DNA from: Psychrobacter phenylpyruvicus DSM 7000 = NBRC 102152
GTDB taxonomy: Bacteria > Pseudomonadota > Gammaproteobacteria > Pseudomonadales > Moraxellaceae
Assembly (NCBI RefSeq): GCF_000685805.1
Contig: NZ_JMKP01000005.1
Coordinates: 1-64,000 of the forward strand
DNA length: 64,000 nucleotides
Direction: 5' to 3'
Position numbers and translations under genes: made by a program. Under the pieces are notes generated by a model. It worked only from the letters and a program-made list of their open reading frames with translations. It was not told where the DNA came from and searched no databases. Each line of letters begins with the position of its first letter. Position 1 is the first letter of the stretch. Of this stretch, positions 62,493-64,000 are shown piece after piece.

Positions 62493-64000
62493 TTACTCCT
62501 CAACCCACTCGCCATTACGCCAGTAAACACCCCAACGGGTCGCCTTGCCAGTCTTCAAGTTTTCTGAGCCAATATATTGCTCTTTTTGCTTACGTGACCA
62601 ACGTAGAATGGTTGGGTTGCCCTCTGGATCTTCATCTGGACCCTTAAATAAGTACTGGAACTTATCCTCCATTTGATCCTGAATAGAGCGTAATTCAGCT
62701 AATTTAGGCGGTCTAGTCTCCCGTACTTTAGGGAACTTAGAAGCTGCTAAGAACAAGCCCGCTGCTCCCTCACGTAAGATGAAATGGTCATCATGCTTGG
62801 TCGACTTCAACTGTGGCATGTCAATTGGGTCCATACGTGGTGGCGCAGGCTCACCATTTTTTAGTACTTTACGCGTGTTGTCACATTTATTACAGGCAAA
62901 GTAAGGACCAAAACGACCTGTTTTTAGCTCCATTTGACCATCACATTTATTACAGTTGATGGTCGGTGCATCAGAGCCTGGCACTTCAAATTTACCTTCT
63001 TCCAGCAAATAGCCATCACAGTCTGGGTTGTTACCACAAATATGCAGCTTTAAACCCCCATCAACGATATAGCCATCCATTGCTGTACTACATTTAGGAC
63101 AGCGCTTCTTCTCCATCAGCTCTTTAACTTCAGCAGCATCATCAATTTCACTGTCATCTAAGTTAGCAAAAGCTTCTACGGGCATTAAGTTCTTGGTGCC
63201 TTTACAACGCTCTTTTGGAGGTAAATTATAACCAGTACAGCCTAAAAATACCCCAGTGGAGCCATTACGCAGCTGCATCGGTCGGCCACACAAGTCACAA
63301 TGCACATCTGGGACGTCGGTTGGATCATTAGGGCGCATGCCGTCTTTTTCTTTGGCGTGCTCAAGTTTGGTTTTGAAATCACCATAGAAGTCATCAAGAA
63401 CCGCTTTCCAGTCTTGTTCGCCTTGAGCCACGTGGTCTAGCTCATCCTCAAGACCCGCTGTGAAAGTGTAGTCCATCAATTCGGGGAAACTTTCGGTCAG
63501 ACGATCGGTAACGATGTCACCCATTTTTTCGGCGTACAAACGTTTGTTCTCTAATCTGACATAACCTCTATCTTGAATGGTCGAGATAATAGAAGCATAA
63601 GTAGAAGGACGACCAATACCTTTTTTCTCAAGCTCTTTTACCAAGCTTGCCTCGGTATAACGTGCTGGTGGTTTAGTGAAATGTTGGCTGGGATCCAGCT
63701 TAACCAAATTCAGTTCATCGCCCTGTTTGACATCAGGCAGTAAGGTATCGTCTGTTTTTGCTGGTGGCATAACTTTGGTATAACCATCAAAGGTCATGGT
63801 GCGACCACGAGCTTTTAGCTCCACGTTACCCGCTTCAACCAGCAAGTTAACCGATTTATATTTAGCTGGTAACATCTGACAGGCCACAAATTGACGCCAG
63901 ATTAACTCATAAAGACGAATGGCATCACGCTCAACCCCTTTCAGTTGAGTCGATTTTAGATTGGCATTGGTCGGACGGATAGCTTCGTGAGCCTCTTGGG
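62493..64000 (-). CDS. topA: DNA topoisomerase I, C-terminal part (runs off the right edge)
   Basis: 502 codons visible; the frame is open to the window edge (EAHEAIRPTNA near it), so the toprim domain and active-site tyrosine lie outside. Seen here are the end of the core domain (GRPSTYASIISTIQDRGYV), three zinc-finger modules (CDLCGRPMQL, CPKCSTAMDG, CNKCDGQMEL) and a C-terminal domain. The enzyme relaxes negative supercoils behind transcription. A shorter start at 63887 is an artefact of the cut. Confidence 0.95.
   Translation of the reverse strand, partial: QEAHEAIRPTNANLKSTQLKGVERDAIRLYELIWRQFVACQMLPAKYKSVNLLVEAGNVELKARGRTMTFDGYTKVMPPAKTDDTLLPDVKQGDELNLVKLDPSQHFTKPPARYTEASLVKELEKKGIGRPSTYASIISTIQDRGYVRLENKRLYAEKMGDIVTDRLTESFPELMDYTFTAGLEDELDHVAQGEQDWKAVLDDFYGDFKTKLEHAKEKDGMRPNDPTDVPDVHCDLCGRPMQLRNGSTGVFLGCTGYNLPPKERCKGTKNLMPVEAFANLDDSEIDDAAEVKELMEKKRCPKCSTAMDGYIVDGGLKLHICGNNPDCDGYLLEEGKFEVPGSDAPTINCNKCDGQMELKTGRFGPYFACNKCDNTRKVLKNGEPAPPRMDPIDMPQLKSTKHDDHFILREGAAGLFLAASKFPKVRETRPPKLAELRSIQDQMEDKFQYLFKGPDEDPEGNPTILRWSRKQKEQYIGSENLKTGKATRWGVYWRNGEWVEE

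Overview
This 64 kb window is a chromosomal piece of a gamma-proteobacterium of the Moraxellaceae, most like Psychrobacter. The evidence is the moderately AT-rich base composition, the protein sequences, and gene order shared with both Pseudomonas (pil genes-aroK-aroB-SPOR protein-gltB-gltD) and E. coli (mreBCD-maf-rng, S10-spc-alpha). It is almost entirely housekeeping DNA. I saw no prophage, CRISPR array, toxin-antitoxin pair or defence island. The only mobile element is the end of an IS5-family insertion sequence at the left edge.

Layout: 1-303, IS5 end. 348-851, kbp (BON-LysM). 1188-4654, a shortened fatty-acid cluster (acpP, fabG, fabD, rpmF, yceD) without plsX, fabH or fabF. 4936-6505, epmC and yciO. 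6749-20932, all on the minus strand, the S10, spc and alpha ribosomal protein operons with secY and rpoA. 21377-26807, rng-maf-mreD-mreC-mreB. 27377-30995, divergent gatCAB, followed by tRNA-Pro(GGG). 31461-34509, an excalibur protein, purU, a lipoprotein and suhB. 34613-39849, dxs, ribA, hemF and a cytochrome c'-like lipoprotein. 39968-42568, an MscS channel, gloA and a beta-carbonic anhydrase. 42890-49066, gltD and gltB. 49809-57821, a DamX-like SPOR protein, aroB, aroK and the type IV pilus alignment genes pilQ, pilO-pilP (fused), pilN and pilM. 58368-61118, divergent mrcA. 61349-62371, trhO. 62493-64000, the 3' part of topA.

The genes serve translation (ribosomal proteins, GatCAB, tRNA-Pro, EF-P and tRNA modification), cell shape and wall synthesis (MreBCD, PBP1a, SPOR protein), type IV pili, and nitrogen, aromatic, folate, riboflavin, haem and isoprenoid metabolism.

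The most unusual protein is a single ORF that joins PilO and PilP, so PilP loses its own lipid anchor. The other recurring signal is RNA structure: long, near-perfect hairpins lie in the leaders or gaps before rpmF, rpsD, rplF, rplN, rpsJ, purU and gltB. Several have their own promoter, and two are intrinsic terminators inside a leader. All functional statements are inference from sequence alone.
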